This document shows, one piece after another, positions 39,157 to 48,735 of a stretch of DNA of 64,000 nucleotides. The position numbers and the translations under genes were made by a program. The notes under the pieces were generated by a model. That model was not told where the DNA came from. It did no database searches and was given only the letters and a program-made list of their open reading frames with translations. How positions within the stretch are numbered: position 1 is the first letter of the stretch; each line of letters opens with the position of its first letter. The DNA comes from Cellvibrio sp. 79. GTDB lineage: Bacteria > Pseudomonadota > Gammaproteobacteria > Pseudomonadales > Cellvibrionaceae. The stretch spans positions 2,227,757 to 2,291,756 of the forward strand of contig MVDH01000001.1 of NCBI GenBank assembly GCA_003056245.1, read 5' to 3'.

Positions 39157-39435
39157 TCAATGGATGTCGATAATTTTTTGCAAATTTGCCAAATAAAGGA
39201 TTTCTTTAGGTGCTGTTTTCAGATTAATAATTACTAATTTTGAATTGCGCGATTGTGCTTTTTTTTGCGACATCACCAGCAGACCAATACCGGCGCTATC
39301 AATATATTCAAGATCGATACAATCCAGTGTAATCGTTCCAGATTGTTCCAACGCATTGGCAATTGCACCGTTAAATTCACCACTGGAAGAATAATCAAAA
39401 CGCTTTGGCATTCTTATTACTGCAGAACTGCTCAT
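39157..39435 (-). CDS. Second STAS-domain anti-sigma factor antagonist
   Basis: A 92-residue STAS domain with the Ser site 'YIDSAGIGLLV' (near 49). It is similar in length to its neighbour but clearly diverged, so the two probably have different partners. GGAGT lies five bases before the ATG. Confidence 0.9.
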   Translation of the reverse strand: MSSSAVIRMPKRFDYSSSGEFNGAIANALEQSGTITLDCIDLEYIDSAGIGLLVMSQKKAQSRNSKLVIINLKTAPKEILYLANLQKIIDIH

Positions 39436-39450
39436 GAAATACTCCGATAG

Positions 39451-39495
39451 TAGTTATCAAAATAGTAGCTATCAAAAAAGTAGCTATCAAAAAAG
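39451..39495 (-). repeat. 15-bp triplication at the 3' end of the receptor gene
   Basis: Three 15-base units (39451-39465, 39466-39480, 39481-39495) with the core TAGCTATCAAAA (TAGTTATCAAAA in the first) on the plus strand. One unit overlaps the last codons and stop of the receptor; the other two fill the gap before the STAS gene's ribosome site. Confidence 0.85.
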
Positions 39496-40641
39496 ATCCA
39501 CACTCCCGCTCGCTACCGATGTAGCGGAAACCGGGTTATGTTTGTTACGTAATTCATTCGTTTTATAGTGTTCCAAAGCAACTCCCAACCGATAAAAATC
39601 AGCTGATGGATCCCTCAGTAAATCGCTGACAGGCAGGAGTTCATCCAGGCGCTGAATCATGTATTGCATATTCTGGGTAGACATATCTTCAAATTGCATT
39701 GCCCGTATTGCTTTATGCAATGCATCCACCAAGCTGGCAACCTGCTGTTCCATTGCCTCGGTAACCACCTGATCCTTATCAGCTTTATGTATTAAATTAC
39801 TGCTAATTTTTTGCATTTCACCTTTTGCTTGCAGTACATAAGTCATATCTTGCGATGCAACTTCACCAACGGTTTTGGTTAAATCATCAATTGCGGTTGC
39901 AATCGCACGTAATTGCCGTTGAATATCCAGGCTGAAGCCAGCTGATCGTGTTGAAAGCGCGCGCACCTCATCCGCGACCACTGCAAAACCTCTCCCGCTT
40001 TCGCCCGCGCGCGCCGCTTCAATAGCCGCATTCAATGCAAGAAGATTTGTTTGCGATGCGATTTGATCGATATCTTTCAACGCTTTTAAAACCTGTGGCA
40101 TCTGTTCGGCAATCGCCCCCACTTTTTCTACCAGCTCCATAGAAGAGGCACTCATATTGACGGTAGTATCAACAAACCGGTTGAGCAGGTTGTAGGTGTT
40201 TTCTGCAAACAAGCTCATTCGTACAGAAATGGTATCTGCACTTTGATCATCCTCAACTTCATACAACAAACGTTTTACATCACGCTGCTGCGCGTCGAGT
40301 AAATCTTTTATTTGTTGGAATGCATTGGTAAGTGTATTAACTGCATCGGTTTGAATGCCGATTTGCGCCTGCAAGTTTTCTTTACTTTCCTGCAACACCT
40401 GATTGAAAAGAGTGCTCGCCTCTTGCAGCGGTGAAATTAATTTAACTGCAGCAGAAGGATTATTATCTTGAGCGGTAACAGACGAACCAGGCGGTACAGA
40501 AAACTCTTTCACCAACAAAATAATACATGTGGCTACAGGTCCAGCCAGCGGGGAAACGAAGTAGGAAATAAGGCAGCCGCCAAGACCGGCAACCAGAAAA
40601 AACGCGATTCTTTTTGCCTGCATACGCGCATTCAACTCCAT
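39487..40641 (-). CDS. Small membrane methyl-accepting protein
   Basis: A 384-residue receptor-like protein. One or two close hydrophobic helices near the N-terminus (about 10-45) are followed by a long coiled region and a signalling tip '[22 protein letters not shown]' with '[18 protein letters not shown]'. It lacks a sizeable periplasmic domain, so it probably senses through the membrane or serves another receptor. The start is uncertain: ATG at 40641 (GGAATC before it), an inner ATG, or a GTG at 40683. First gene of the cluster, comparable in place to the Che2 receptor gene ahead of cheY in Pseudomonas. Confidence 0.88.
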   Translation of the reverse strand: MELNARMQAKRIAFFLVAGLGGCLISYFVSPLAGPVATCIILLVKEFSVPPGSSVTAQDNNPSAAVKLISPLQEASTLFNQVLQESKENLQAQIGIQTDAVNTLTNAFQQIKDLLDAQQRDVKRLLYEVEDDQSADTISVRMSLFAENTYNLLNRFVDTTVNMSASSMELVEKVGAIAEQMPQVLKALKDIDQIASQTNLLALNAAIEAARAGESGRGFAVVADEVRALSTRSAGFSLDIQRQLRAIATAIDDLTKTVGEVASQDMTYVLQAKGEMQKISSNLIHKADKDQVVTEAMEQQVASLVDALHKAIRAMQFEDMSTQNMQYMIQRLDELLPVSDLLRDPSADFYRLGVALEHYKTNELRNKHNPVSATSVASGSVDLF

Positions 40642-40860
40642 GATTCCATCGCAATTATTATGATAGCGGCCAAACACTATCACTCAGGAATGATTTAAAA
40701 GTAGCAGGTTTATTCTTTAATGCTGTGTTTGCATGGGGTTTGGCAAAAAAATTATTGGCACCCAAAACGAATGATATTTTTAAAACAAGCCGTATACATT
40801 AAATACATCTAGTAATAGATTTTTTATTCATTCATTTTATAAAAATAACTTTTTTTGCAT

Positions 40861-40893
40861 AAAAAAAGCGGCAGTTATTAGCTGCCGCTTTTT
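40861..40893 (-). terminator. Terminator of the fumarase gene
   Basis: AAAAAGCGGCAG pairs with CTGCCGCTTTTT around 40875-40881, with a minus-strand T run. It is 40 bases past the fumarase stop. Confidence 0.9.
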
Positions 40894-40933
40894 AGAGGAT
40901 AATTGAATCAGTAAAAAGTTTTATTGAACGACC

Positions 40934-42454
40934 TTACTGAACCTCTACTACGCCTTCTTCGATTTTGGCTTTCCAGATTTTTGGCCCCGTGGTATGTACT
41001 GATTCACCGCGTGAATCCACTGCTACGGTAACGGGCATATCTTTCACATCAAACTCATAAATTGCTTCCATACCCAACTCCGGGAAGCCGAGTACTTTAG
41101 ACGATTTAATTGCTTGCGCCACTAAATAAGCGGCGCCACCAACCGCCATCAGGTATACAGATTTGTTATCCCGAATCGCTTCAATCGCAATAGGACCACG
41201 CTCGGATTTGCCAATCATGCCCAGCAAACCGGTTTGCTCCAACATGGTGCGGGTAAATTTATCCATACGAGTTGCGGTAGTCGGGCCTGCCGGGCCAACG
41301 ACTTCATCACGTACCGGATCAACCGGACCTACGTAATAAATGAAGCGACCTTTCATATCTACTGGTAAGGGTTCACCTTTCGCCAATAAATCAGTCATCT
41401 TTTTATGCGCTGCATCGCGGCCGGTTAACATTTTTCCGGAGAGCAAAATGGTTTCACCGGTTTTCCACTCGAGTACATCTTCCGGCGTCACAGTGTCCAT
41501 ATTCACGCGGCGGACGCTGTCGCCGACTTCCCAGGTAATGTCCGGGTAATCTTCCAACGCCGGTGGGGTCTGGAATGAAGGACCTGAGCCATCCAATACA
41601 AAATGCGCGTGACGGGTTGCAGCGCAGTTGGGAATAATGGCAATCGCTTTGTTGGCGGCGTGCGTTGGATAATCTTTGATTTTGATATCCACCACAGTAG
41701 TTAAACCACCCAGGCCTTGCGCACCAATTCCAAGACGATTCACTTTGTCGAATAATTCAAGGCGCAATTCTTCGTAGCGATCACTTGCACCGCGCTCTTT
41801 TAATTCCTGGATATCTACTGGATCAAGCAGTGCTTCTTTAGCGAGCAACATGGCTTTTTCTGCGGTACCACCGATGCCAATTCCCAGCATTCCCGGAGGA
41901 CACCAACCAGCGCCCATTTCCGGAACCACTTTCAACACCCAATCCACAACAGAATCCGATGGGTTTAACATCGCAAATTTGGTTTTTGCTTCCGAGCCAC
42001 CGCCTTTTGCAGCGACGTGAACATCAACCGTGTTGCCAGGGACAATGTTGTAGTGAATTACGGCTGGCGTGTTATCGCCGGTATTTTTACGCGCACCATC
42101 CGGATCAGACAAAATAGATGCACGCAGTACGTTATCGGGATTGTTGTACGCGCGACGCACACCTTCATTAACCATGTCGGTGAGGCTCATTTGCGCATCC
42201 CATTGCACATCCATACCTACTGTTACGAATACCGTTACGATGCCGGTGTCCTGGCAAATCGGGCGATGCCCCATGGCGCACATGCGCGAGTTAATCAGGA
42301 TTTGCGCCATCGCATCTTTAGCGGCTTTGTTTTGCTCGCGCTCGTAGGCTTTATGGATAGCCTGGATAAAATCAACGGGATGATAGTAGGAAATAAATTG
42401 CAGCGCATCGGCGACGCTGTCGATAAGATCTTGTTGGCGAATCACGGTTGGCAT
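40934..42454 (-). CDS. fumA: Class I fumarate hydratase
   Basis: A 506-residue oxygen-sensitive 4Fe-4S fumarase converting fumarate and malate in the TCA cycle. Both halves are present in one chain: the N-terminal half with 'RPICQDTGIVTVF' and 'GAGWCPPGMLGIGIGG' (cluster Cys) and 'IIPNCAATRHAHFVLDGSG', and the C-terminal half with 'GKMLTGRDAAHKKM' and 'GPTTATRMDKF'. Length is usual for FumA/FumB. The ATG at 42454 has GAGA at good spacing; an ATG two codons upstream is possible. sodB lies two genes upstream, which suits an enzyme damaged by superoxide, but that is only context. Confidence 0.95.
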   Translation of the reverse strand: MPTVIRQQDLIDSVADALQFISYYHPVDFIQAIHKAYEREQNKAAKDAMAQILINSRMCAMGHRPICQDTGIVTVFVTVGMDVQWDAQMSLTDMVNEGVRRAYNNPDNVLRASILSDPDGARKNTGDNTPAVIHYNIVPGNTVDVHVAAKGGGSEAKTKFAMLNPSDSVVDWVLKVVPEMGAGWCPPGMLGIGIGGTAEKAMLLAKEALLDPVDIQELKERGASDRYEELRLELFDKVNRLGIGAQGLGGLTTVVDIKIKDYPTHAANKAIAIIPNCAATRHAHFVLDGSGPSFQTPPALEDYPDITWEVGDSVRRVNMDTVTPEDVLEWKTGETILLSGKMLTGRDAAHKKMTDLLAKGEPLPVDMKGRFIYYVGPVDPVRDEVVGPAGPTTATRMDKFTRTMLEQTGLLGMIGKSERGPIAIEAIRDNKSVYLMAVGGAAYLVAQAIKSSKVLGFPELGMEAIYEFDVKDMPVTVAVDSRGESVHTTGPKIWKAKIEEGVVEVQ

Positions 42455-42543
42455 AATCATTTCTCGTCTTGCTGAAGAAAGTACAACTCAATAAATGTAT
42501 TAAACACTTTCAAAAAATCTTGCGGTAAAACCAAAAGCTGTAG

Positions 42544-42571
42544 AAGTAAAACGCCCGCCATTGGCGAGCGT
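42544..42571 (-). terminator. Probable terminator of the coiled-coil protein gene
   Basis: ACGCCCGCC and GGCGAGCGT (42551-42571) pair with one mismatch around ATT; a short T-rich stretch follows on the minus strand. Confidence 0.55.
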
Positions 42572-42587
42572 GTTATAGAGCAGATAA

Positions 42588-43373
42588 TTATTTTGGAGCG
42601 GTGCCTAATTGTTGCTTGATTTGCAGGATTTCACGATTAGTGCTGCGACGGTAATCGTCAATGGCAGAAATGGCTTCTTCATTATTTTTGGTCCGCGACG
42701 CAAGGCTATCCAGCGCGGTCAGCTCCAGCGCCATTTTATCCAGTTCTTCTTTCATGTTTTGCAGGCGCTGCGTTTGCTGGCTAACGCCGGAACTCATACC
42801 ATCAATTTTTGCGATTGCTGCATCCGCCACTGTTTTGTTGGTGGATACATCTTGCTTAAGCGCCGCCAAACCCGTTTTCGTGTCAGCAATTGCTTTTTGT
42901 GCATTGGCTGTATCGCGGCCCACAGCAGAAATTTTTTCGGCATTGGCAGCAAGACTTTTTTGATGCTCTTCTACCACACCCGCAATCCGGCGCACTTCAC
43001 CATCCAGTTTTTTCAAATTGGATTGCAAACCAACAACCGATGCGCTCGATTCTTCCGAGGTCAAACTCAGTTGTTGCTCCAAGCCTTTAATACGTTCGTC
43101 AGCCTGCTTGAGATGTTCTTGCGCCTGGATTAATTGCCATCCCAAAAAGCCGGCACCACCAACACCGAGAAGGGCAACTACAAGTGCTATCGCTGGCAAG
43201 CTGCTGGATGGAGGTGGTGCATAGGCGGCGGTTGATGTCGGTGTAGGTCTGCGTGCCGGACGGGCGGTCGGGATATCGTGATCGTCGTGATCTGGTATGG
43301 GGGATTGTTGACGGCGCGGCTCGGGCTGCTCGGATATTCCGCCGGTGGACAGTGTGGGTTCTCTGCGTTCCAT
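42588..43373 (-). CDS. Membrane-anchored coiled-coil protein of unknown function
   Basis: A 261-residue protein not recognised. Residues 1-57 are hydrophilic and rich in Pro, Arg and Ser, including 'DHDDHD'. One membrane helix is at about 59-80 ('LPAIALVVALLGVGGAGFLGW'). The remainder (about 83-255) is a long predicted coiled coil dominated by Ala, Lys, Glu and Gln with heptad-like spacing. The topology would place a short tail in the cytoplasm and the coiled coil in the periplasm. Its place between fumarase and sodB gives no functional clue. Confidence 0.75.
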   Translation of the reverse strand: MERREPTLSTGGISEQPEPRRQQSPIPDHDDHDIPTARPARRPTPTSTAAYAPPPSSSLPAIALVVALLGVGGAGFLGWQLIQAQEHLKQADERIKGLEQQLSLTSEESSASVVGLQSNLKKLDGEVRRIAGVVEEHQKSLAANAEKISAVGRDTANAQKAIADTKTGLAALKQDVSTNKTVADAAIAKIDGMSSGVSQQTQRLQNMKEELDKMALELTALDSLASRTKNNEEAISAIDDYRRSTNREILQIKQQLGTAPK

Positions 43374-43505
43374 AACAACAATACCTTAAACAATTCGGTG
43401 ATCTGGTTAATATTCCGGGTGAGGTAAATCAGTGTGCGCGCATTTTATAGCAGCGGCCAGTACAAACATAGGCCAGTATCAGTAATAAACTTTGTACAAA
43501 AACCA

Positions 43506-43533
43506 TAAAAAAACGGGCATGAAGCCCGTTTTT
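43506..43533 (-). terminator. Terminator of sodB
   Basis: AAAAACGGGC (43509-43518) pairs perfectly with GCCCGTTTTT (43524-43533), with A/T tracts on both flanks. Confidence 0.9.
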
Positions 43534-43563
43534 AGTGATATCACCAACAATATTGCCAAGTAA

Positions 43564-44148
43564 CTACTTGGCGAAGTTGGCGTTCACAAATTCCCAATTA
43601 ACCAATGACCAGAATGCGCCAATGTAGTTTGGACGCGAATTGCGGTAATCAATGTAGTACGCGTGCTCCCACAAATCCAAAGTCAGGATTGGGGTCACAG
43701 AAGAATCAGTCAGTGGGGTTGCCGCGTTGCTGGTATTCACAATCGCTACACCGCCGTCTGCTTTTTTAACCAACCAGGTCCATGAAGAGCCGAAGTTGTT
43801 GATAGCAGAATTGGTGAAATCTTCTTTGAATTTATCGAAAGAACCAAATGCTTTGGTGATAGCTTCTGCAACAGCACCGGTTGGAGCGCCACCGCCGTTA
43901 GGGCTCAGGCAGTTCCAGTAGAAAGTGTGGTTCCAGATTTGCGCCGCGTTATTGAACACCGGACCGGTAGAAGATTTGATGACATCTTCCAGGCTCTTGC
44001 CTTCAAATTCGGTACCAGGAACCAGAGTGTTTAATTTATCTACGTATGCTTTGTGGTGTTTGCCGTGGTGATAATCCAGAGTTTCAGCAGAAATGTGCGG
44101 CGCCAGGGCGTCTTTTGCATAAGGCAGTGCAGGTAATTCAAAAGCCAT
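43564..44148 (-). CDS. sodB: Iron superoxide dismutase
   Basis: A 194-residue Fe-SOD converting superoxide to peroxide and oxygen in the cytosol. The metal ligands are His27 ('YHHGKHH' region), His in 'IWNHTFYW', and Asp and His in 'LDLWEHAYYIDY'. 'AQIWNHTFYWNCL' and 'NNFGSSWTWLV' are of the Fe type. AGGAGAACCATC precedes the ATG. A likely promoter with a palindrome across its -10 lies just upstream. Confidence 0.97.
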   Translation of the reverse strand: MAFELPALPYAKDALAPHISAETLDYHHGKHHKAYVDKLNTLVPGTEFEGKSLEDVIKSSTGPVFNNAAQIWNHTFYWNCLSPNGGGAPTGAVAEAITKAFGSFDKFKEDFTNSAINNFGSSWTWLVKKADGGVAIVNTSNAATPLTDSSVTPILTLDLWEHAYYIDYRNSRPNYIGAFWSLVNWEFVNANFAK

Positions 44149-44183
44149 GATGGTTCTCCTAATTCACGGTTGGAAAAAACGTT

Positions 44184-44216
44184 GCAGATTGTATCTGCTA
44201 AAAATAGATTTGTTAG
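44184..44216 (-). promoter_or_regulatory. sodB promoter with palindrome over the -10
   Basis: On the minus strand CTAACA (44211-44216), a 17-base spacer and TACAAT (44188-44193) form a sigma-70-type promoter about 40 bases from the ATG. GCAGAT and ATCTGC (44184-44198) make a perfect inverted repeat across the -10. Confidence 0.5.
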
Positions 44217-44240
44217 CTAAATCTTATTAATTTTTCATTT

Positions 44241-44272
44241 CGTAGAGGGGCGCAATAAATTGCGCCCCTACG
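44241..44272. repeat. First of two related hairpins after groEL
   Basis: AGGGGCGCAAT (44246-44256) and ATTGCGCCCCT (44259-44269) are complementary. The same pattern, with G/C changes on both arms, recurs at 44321-44344. Confidence 0.75.
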
Positions 44273-44320
44273 TTTCACACCGGGATTAATTACCCCGGAT
44301 TTACCAAACCCTAAAACGAA

Positions 44321-44344
44321 AAGGGCGCGATAAATCGCGCCCTT
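44321..44344 (-). terminator. Second related hairpin, probable groEL terminator
   Basis: AAGGGCGCGAT (44321-44331) and ATCGCGCCCTT (44334-44344) lie 14 bases past the groEL stop. On the minus strand the arm is followed by TTCGTTTT, a weak T tract. The two related hairpins share the AATAAAT or GATAAAT centre. Confidence 0.7.
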
Positions 44345-44357
44345 ACGAGTTGCATGA

Positions 44358-46007
<1,650 letters not shown>

Positions 46008-46060
46008 TTATACCTTTAAAAATTCGTTTTGATATTGGGAAAATTGTCGAAACGGTGGAA

Positions 46061-46351
46061 TTATTCCAATACCGCTTTAATGTCAGATTCACTCAGAATC
46101 ACCAGCTCTTCACCGTCGATAGTGATAGTGTCGCTGCCAGCATATTTGCCGAACACCACTACATCACCCACTTTCACATCCAGCGGACGCAGCTCGCCAC
46201 TGGTCAATACACGGCCATTACCTACTGCAACGACTTCACCCTGATTTGGCTTTTCTTTGGCAGAACCAGACAGAATGATGCCACCGGCAGTTTTGGTTTC
46301 TTCTTCTTTGCGGCGAACCACAACGCGATCATGCAATGGACGAATTTTCAT
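46061..46351 (-). CDS. groES: Co-chaperonin GroES
   Basis: A 96-residue lid protein of the GroEL ring. It begins '[18 protein letters not shown]', with mobile loop '[16 protein letters not shown]' (about 18-33) and roof-type '[12 protein letters not shown]'. The ATG at 46351 has TAGGAG ahead and matches family length; a longer reading from 46375 is not supported. A heat-shock promoter lies upstream. Confidence 0.98.
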   Translation of the reverse strand: MKIRPLHDRVVVRRKEEETKTAGGIILSGSAKEKPNQGEVVAVGNGRVLTSGELRPLDVKVGDVVVFGKYAGSDTITIDGEELVILSESDIKAVLE

Positions 46352-46434
46352 GAAGCTATGTCTCCTAACAATCAATTTTTACTAAACAGGGAATCCGGCT
46401 CAGGTAGGCTGAGCGAAGCGACTCCAGCGTGAGG

Positions 46435-46463
46435 TTTATAGGGATAGTCTTGAAAGTTTCAAG
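46435..46463 (-). promoter_or_regulatory. Sigma-32 heat-shock promoter of groESL
   Basis: On the minus strand CTTGAA (46458-46463), 14 bases, then CCCTATAAA (46435-46443) match the sigma-32 pattern CTTGAA-N13-15-CCCCATnTA well. The start point would be near 46428, giving a leader of about 77 bases. The -35 is one arm of a near-perfect palindrome (about 46442-46470) whose core is CTTGAAAGTTTCAAG. Confidence 0.8.
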
Positions 46464-46579
46464 GCTATCCAGGTGGCCGCCGATATTCCGGAGCTTCCGG
46501 AAACCGGTGGCCGAAAGCGGTGACACCTATCTGGGGCTGGCTTTGGGGATTTCAACGGGAAAAATGAAAAAATCCTGAA

Positions 46580-47110
46580 TTAAGGCTTTTTAGTATCAGA
46601 TGGGTTGGAATTATCCCGCGATTGGGACTTTTCTTGCTCAATTAGCACACCGCTACGCTGGCTATTGGCATCGGTTCGAGCAGATCCATCGTGATCATAA
46701 ATATTTCCAGCGCCATACGGATCACGGCCAAACGGAGATTGTTGGCTGGCAAAACCGGCGGCACGAACGGTCATTTTCGCCACCCAGCGCTTGATAAGCA
46801 GACGACGGAACCAGGGGATAAAACAAATCAATGCCAGGAAATCAGTGATGAAGCCCGGGATGATTAGCAATATTGCGCCTATAGCCTTGAACAAACCCTC
46901 GGCGATGGCAACACCGGGCAATTCCCCAGTGCGCGCATTTTGTGCAACTTTTAACATGCTCGCAGCGCCGAGATAACGCAGCAGGTTTATACCTACCACA
47001 ATCATCGCCACCAGCCACAGAATAACGGCCAATGCCCCTACTTCATCGCCGATCACAATCATCAACCAGAGTTCAAGGAAGGGAAACACTAACAGGGGCA
47101 AAAGGCGCAT
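46580..47110 (-). CDS. fxsA: FxsA family membrane protein
   Basis: A 176-residue inner membrane protein of the FxsA family (E. coli FxsA counters phage T7 exclusion by F). Four hydrophobic segments (about 3-20, 25-45, 72-98 and close by), with the typical start 'LLPLLVFPFLELWLMI' and 'GVNLLR/GINLLRYLG' stretch, then a polar tail (about 125-176). The position just upstream of groES is conserved in E. coli and other gammaproteobacteria, which supports the call. The C-terminal tail is variable. Confidence 0.92.
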   Translation of the reverse strand: MRLLPLLVFPFLELWLMIVIGDEVGALAVILWLVAMIVVGINLLRYLGAASMLKVAQNARTGELPGVAIAEGLFKAIGAILLIIPGFITDFLALICFIPWFRRLLIKRWVAKMTVRAAGFASQQSPFGRDPYGAGNIYDHDGSARTDANSQRSGVLIEQEKSQSRDNSNPSDTKKP

Positions 47111-47146
47111 TGGCGATCAATCCACAACAATAAATGGGCGGCTAGT

Positions 47147-48166
47147 CTACCACTTGTAACTCACACCCAGCGACATACGGGTATCCACGCTTTTACGTGT
47201 GGGTTGTGGCTCATTGTCTAACCAGTAATCCACTTTAAATTCAGAATAGATGCGCTTGAGGATCATCGAACTCAACCCCGTGGAGGTTTTCAAACGCCAG
47301 TTAGGTTTGTCTTCTGCCGATTGTAAAACTTCATTGTTATGGAAAAATCCGACTCCCCATGGCATAGCGTAACGAAAATCCGTGGCGAGGCGCAGCGCTA
47401 TAAACTCATCTTCGGTAGCGAACTCCTCAAGATGTTGCGGGACAATATATTGTTCATCCATATAAGCCGCGCCGGTTTTTAACGAGAGCGCCGATTTCTG
47501 ATTCTCAAAAAACTGATAGCCCGCCCCGGAACCCAGGCTGCGGTAGCTGTCCATACCCCGTTGCGGATCAGCCCCGGCAAGCAAACTGTTATACCAAAAC
47601 CAGTGCTCGGCTAAAAACCAATCCAGTGAATAGCGGCTATTCCAACGGTCTTGCGCCGGCGCATAATTCCAGGATGCACGCGCAAACTCCCCGCCAATCA
47701 CATGGCGGAAATCACTGCGGCGAAATTCCATTTCGGTTTGCAAATTCCATTCGTCGCGCACTTCGTTGCCACGCGAATAAGCGCCCCATAAATTCAAACG
47801 CCCGCGGTGCACAAACGCGCCTTTTTTATAATCTTCGTAAGGCATGAGCGTTTTAATGGTTAGTAGCGATGCGCGACGAATACGTGCAGAGCTTTCACAT
47901 TGATAAACCAGGTCCTCACCTTCCATCGCCTGCACCAGACAAGGCGACTTGCTGCCATTCACTTTTAGTGGCCGCGATGACTGGATATTTTTGATTTTAT
48001 TTTTTGCAATCCACTGCTCGCCAAAATTGCTGGATTTCCATACCAGGTGCTCCTTATCCAGACGAACCAAATCACCCTCCAGACGATCGCCATTGGTAAG
48101 CTCGATCATTCCTGCTTGTGTACCAATCGCAAACAACAAGCCGAATAAAATGACAAAATGCTTCAC
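47147..48166 (-). CDS. DUF481 outer membrane protein
   Basis: A 339-residue exported protein. Signal peptide (about 1-18, ending GTQA), a small N-terminal domain beginning 'IELTNGDRLEGDLVRLDKEHLVWKS' (about 20-115), and a C-terminal DUF481 (YdiY-like) beta-barrel region (about 120-339) with alternating aromatic strands and a final aromatic residue (SYKW). Translation probably begins at a GTG. Function of the family is not established; a salt- or surface-induced outer membrane protein is the usual annotation. No partner is adjacent. Confidence 0.82.
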   Translation of the reverse strand: MKHFVILFGLLFAIGTQAGMIELTNGDRLEGDLVRLDKEHLVWKSSNFGEQWIAKNKIKNIQSSRPLKVNGSKSPCLVQAMEGEDLVYQCESSARIRRASLLTIKTLMPYEDYKKGAFVHRGRLNLWGAYSRGNEVRDEWNLQTEMEFRRSDFRHVIGGEFARASWNYAPAQDRWNSRYSLDWFLAEHWFWYNSLLAGADPQRGMDSYRSLGSGAGYQFFENQKSALSLKTGAAYMDEQYIVPQHLEEFATEDEFIALRLATDFRYAMPWGVGFFHNNEVLQSAEDKPNWRLKTSTGLSSMILKRIYSEFKVDYWLDNEPQPTRKSVDTRMSLGVSYKW

Positions 48167-48318
48167 AATTAACCCGCCGGTTTTACCTGAATAGAGATAT
48201 TCATTAAAGTAACCGGCATCCAGCGCTGCAATGCCAGAAATGTTAATAGTGTAAATATTGGTTAGGCGGGGGTTTAGGCGAGTTAATACCAGTCAATTTT
48301 CCGCATTTTGGTAGTGCT

Positions 48319-48690
48319 ATGAAAAAAACGGCAAAAGCATCGGCGAAAGTAGTGGATACAGCAGAAAAATCGGCTGACACTGCGTTCGCGCAAAACAAAG
48401 CGGCAATTTATTTGGCATTGATGAATATTCCGCAAGGAAAAGTCATCGCCTATGGCCAGTTGGCAAAACTGGCTGGTTTGCCGGGGAACGCTCGCCTCGC
48501 GGGAAAAGTACTCTCGGGTTTGCCAAAAAATACCGAATTGCCGTGGCACAGGGTAATTAATTCGCAAGGGAAAATTTCACTACCGGAAGATTCACCGGGC
48601 TATAAAGAACAAAAACGTCGCCTGGAAGCGGAAGGCGTTGTATTTAAAAACAATAAAATCAGTCTGCGTATTTACGGTTACAATAACTAG
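48319..48690 (+). CDS. Alkyltransferase-like protein (ATL, MGMT fold without the acceptor Cys)
   Basis: A 123-residue protein of the O6-methylguanine-DNA methyltransferase fold. The usual PCHRV acceptor motif is PWHRV here (near residue 75), so it cannot accept an alkyl group. ATL proteins bind alkylated guanine and hand the lesion to nucleotide excision repair. The helix-turn-helix 'GKVIAYGQLAKLAGLPGNAR' is intact. An N-terminal Lys/Ala-rich extension (about 1-25) is unusual for E. coli YbaZ-like members, so a later start is possible. Confidence 0.9.
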   Translation: MKKTAKASAKVVDTAEKSADTAFAQNKAAIYLALMNIPQGKVIAYGQLAKLAGLPGNARLAGKVLSGLPKNTELPWHRVINSQGKISLPEDSPGYKEQKRRLEAEGVVFKNNKISLRIYGYNN

Positions 48691-48735
48691 TCATTACCAG
48701 CAACCAATCACCGAATATTAAAAGCATCCCGCCCT

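Noticed and set aside
46485-46502. Repeated TTCCGGA between fxsA and groES
   Set aside because: Short palindromic repeat without a clear role; not enough for a separate feature.
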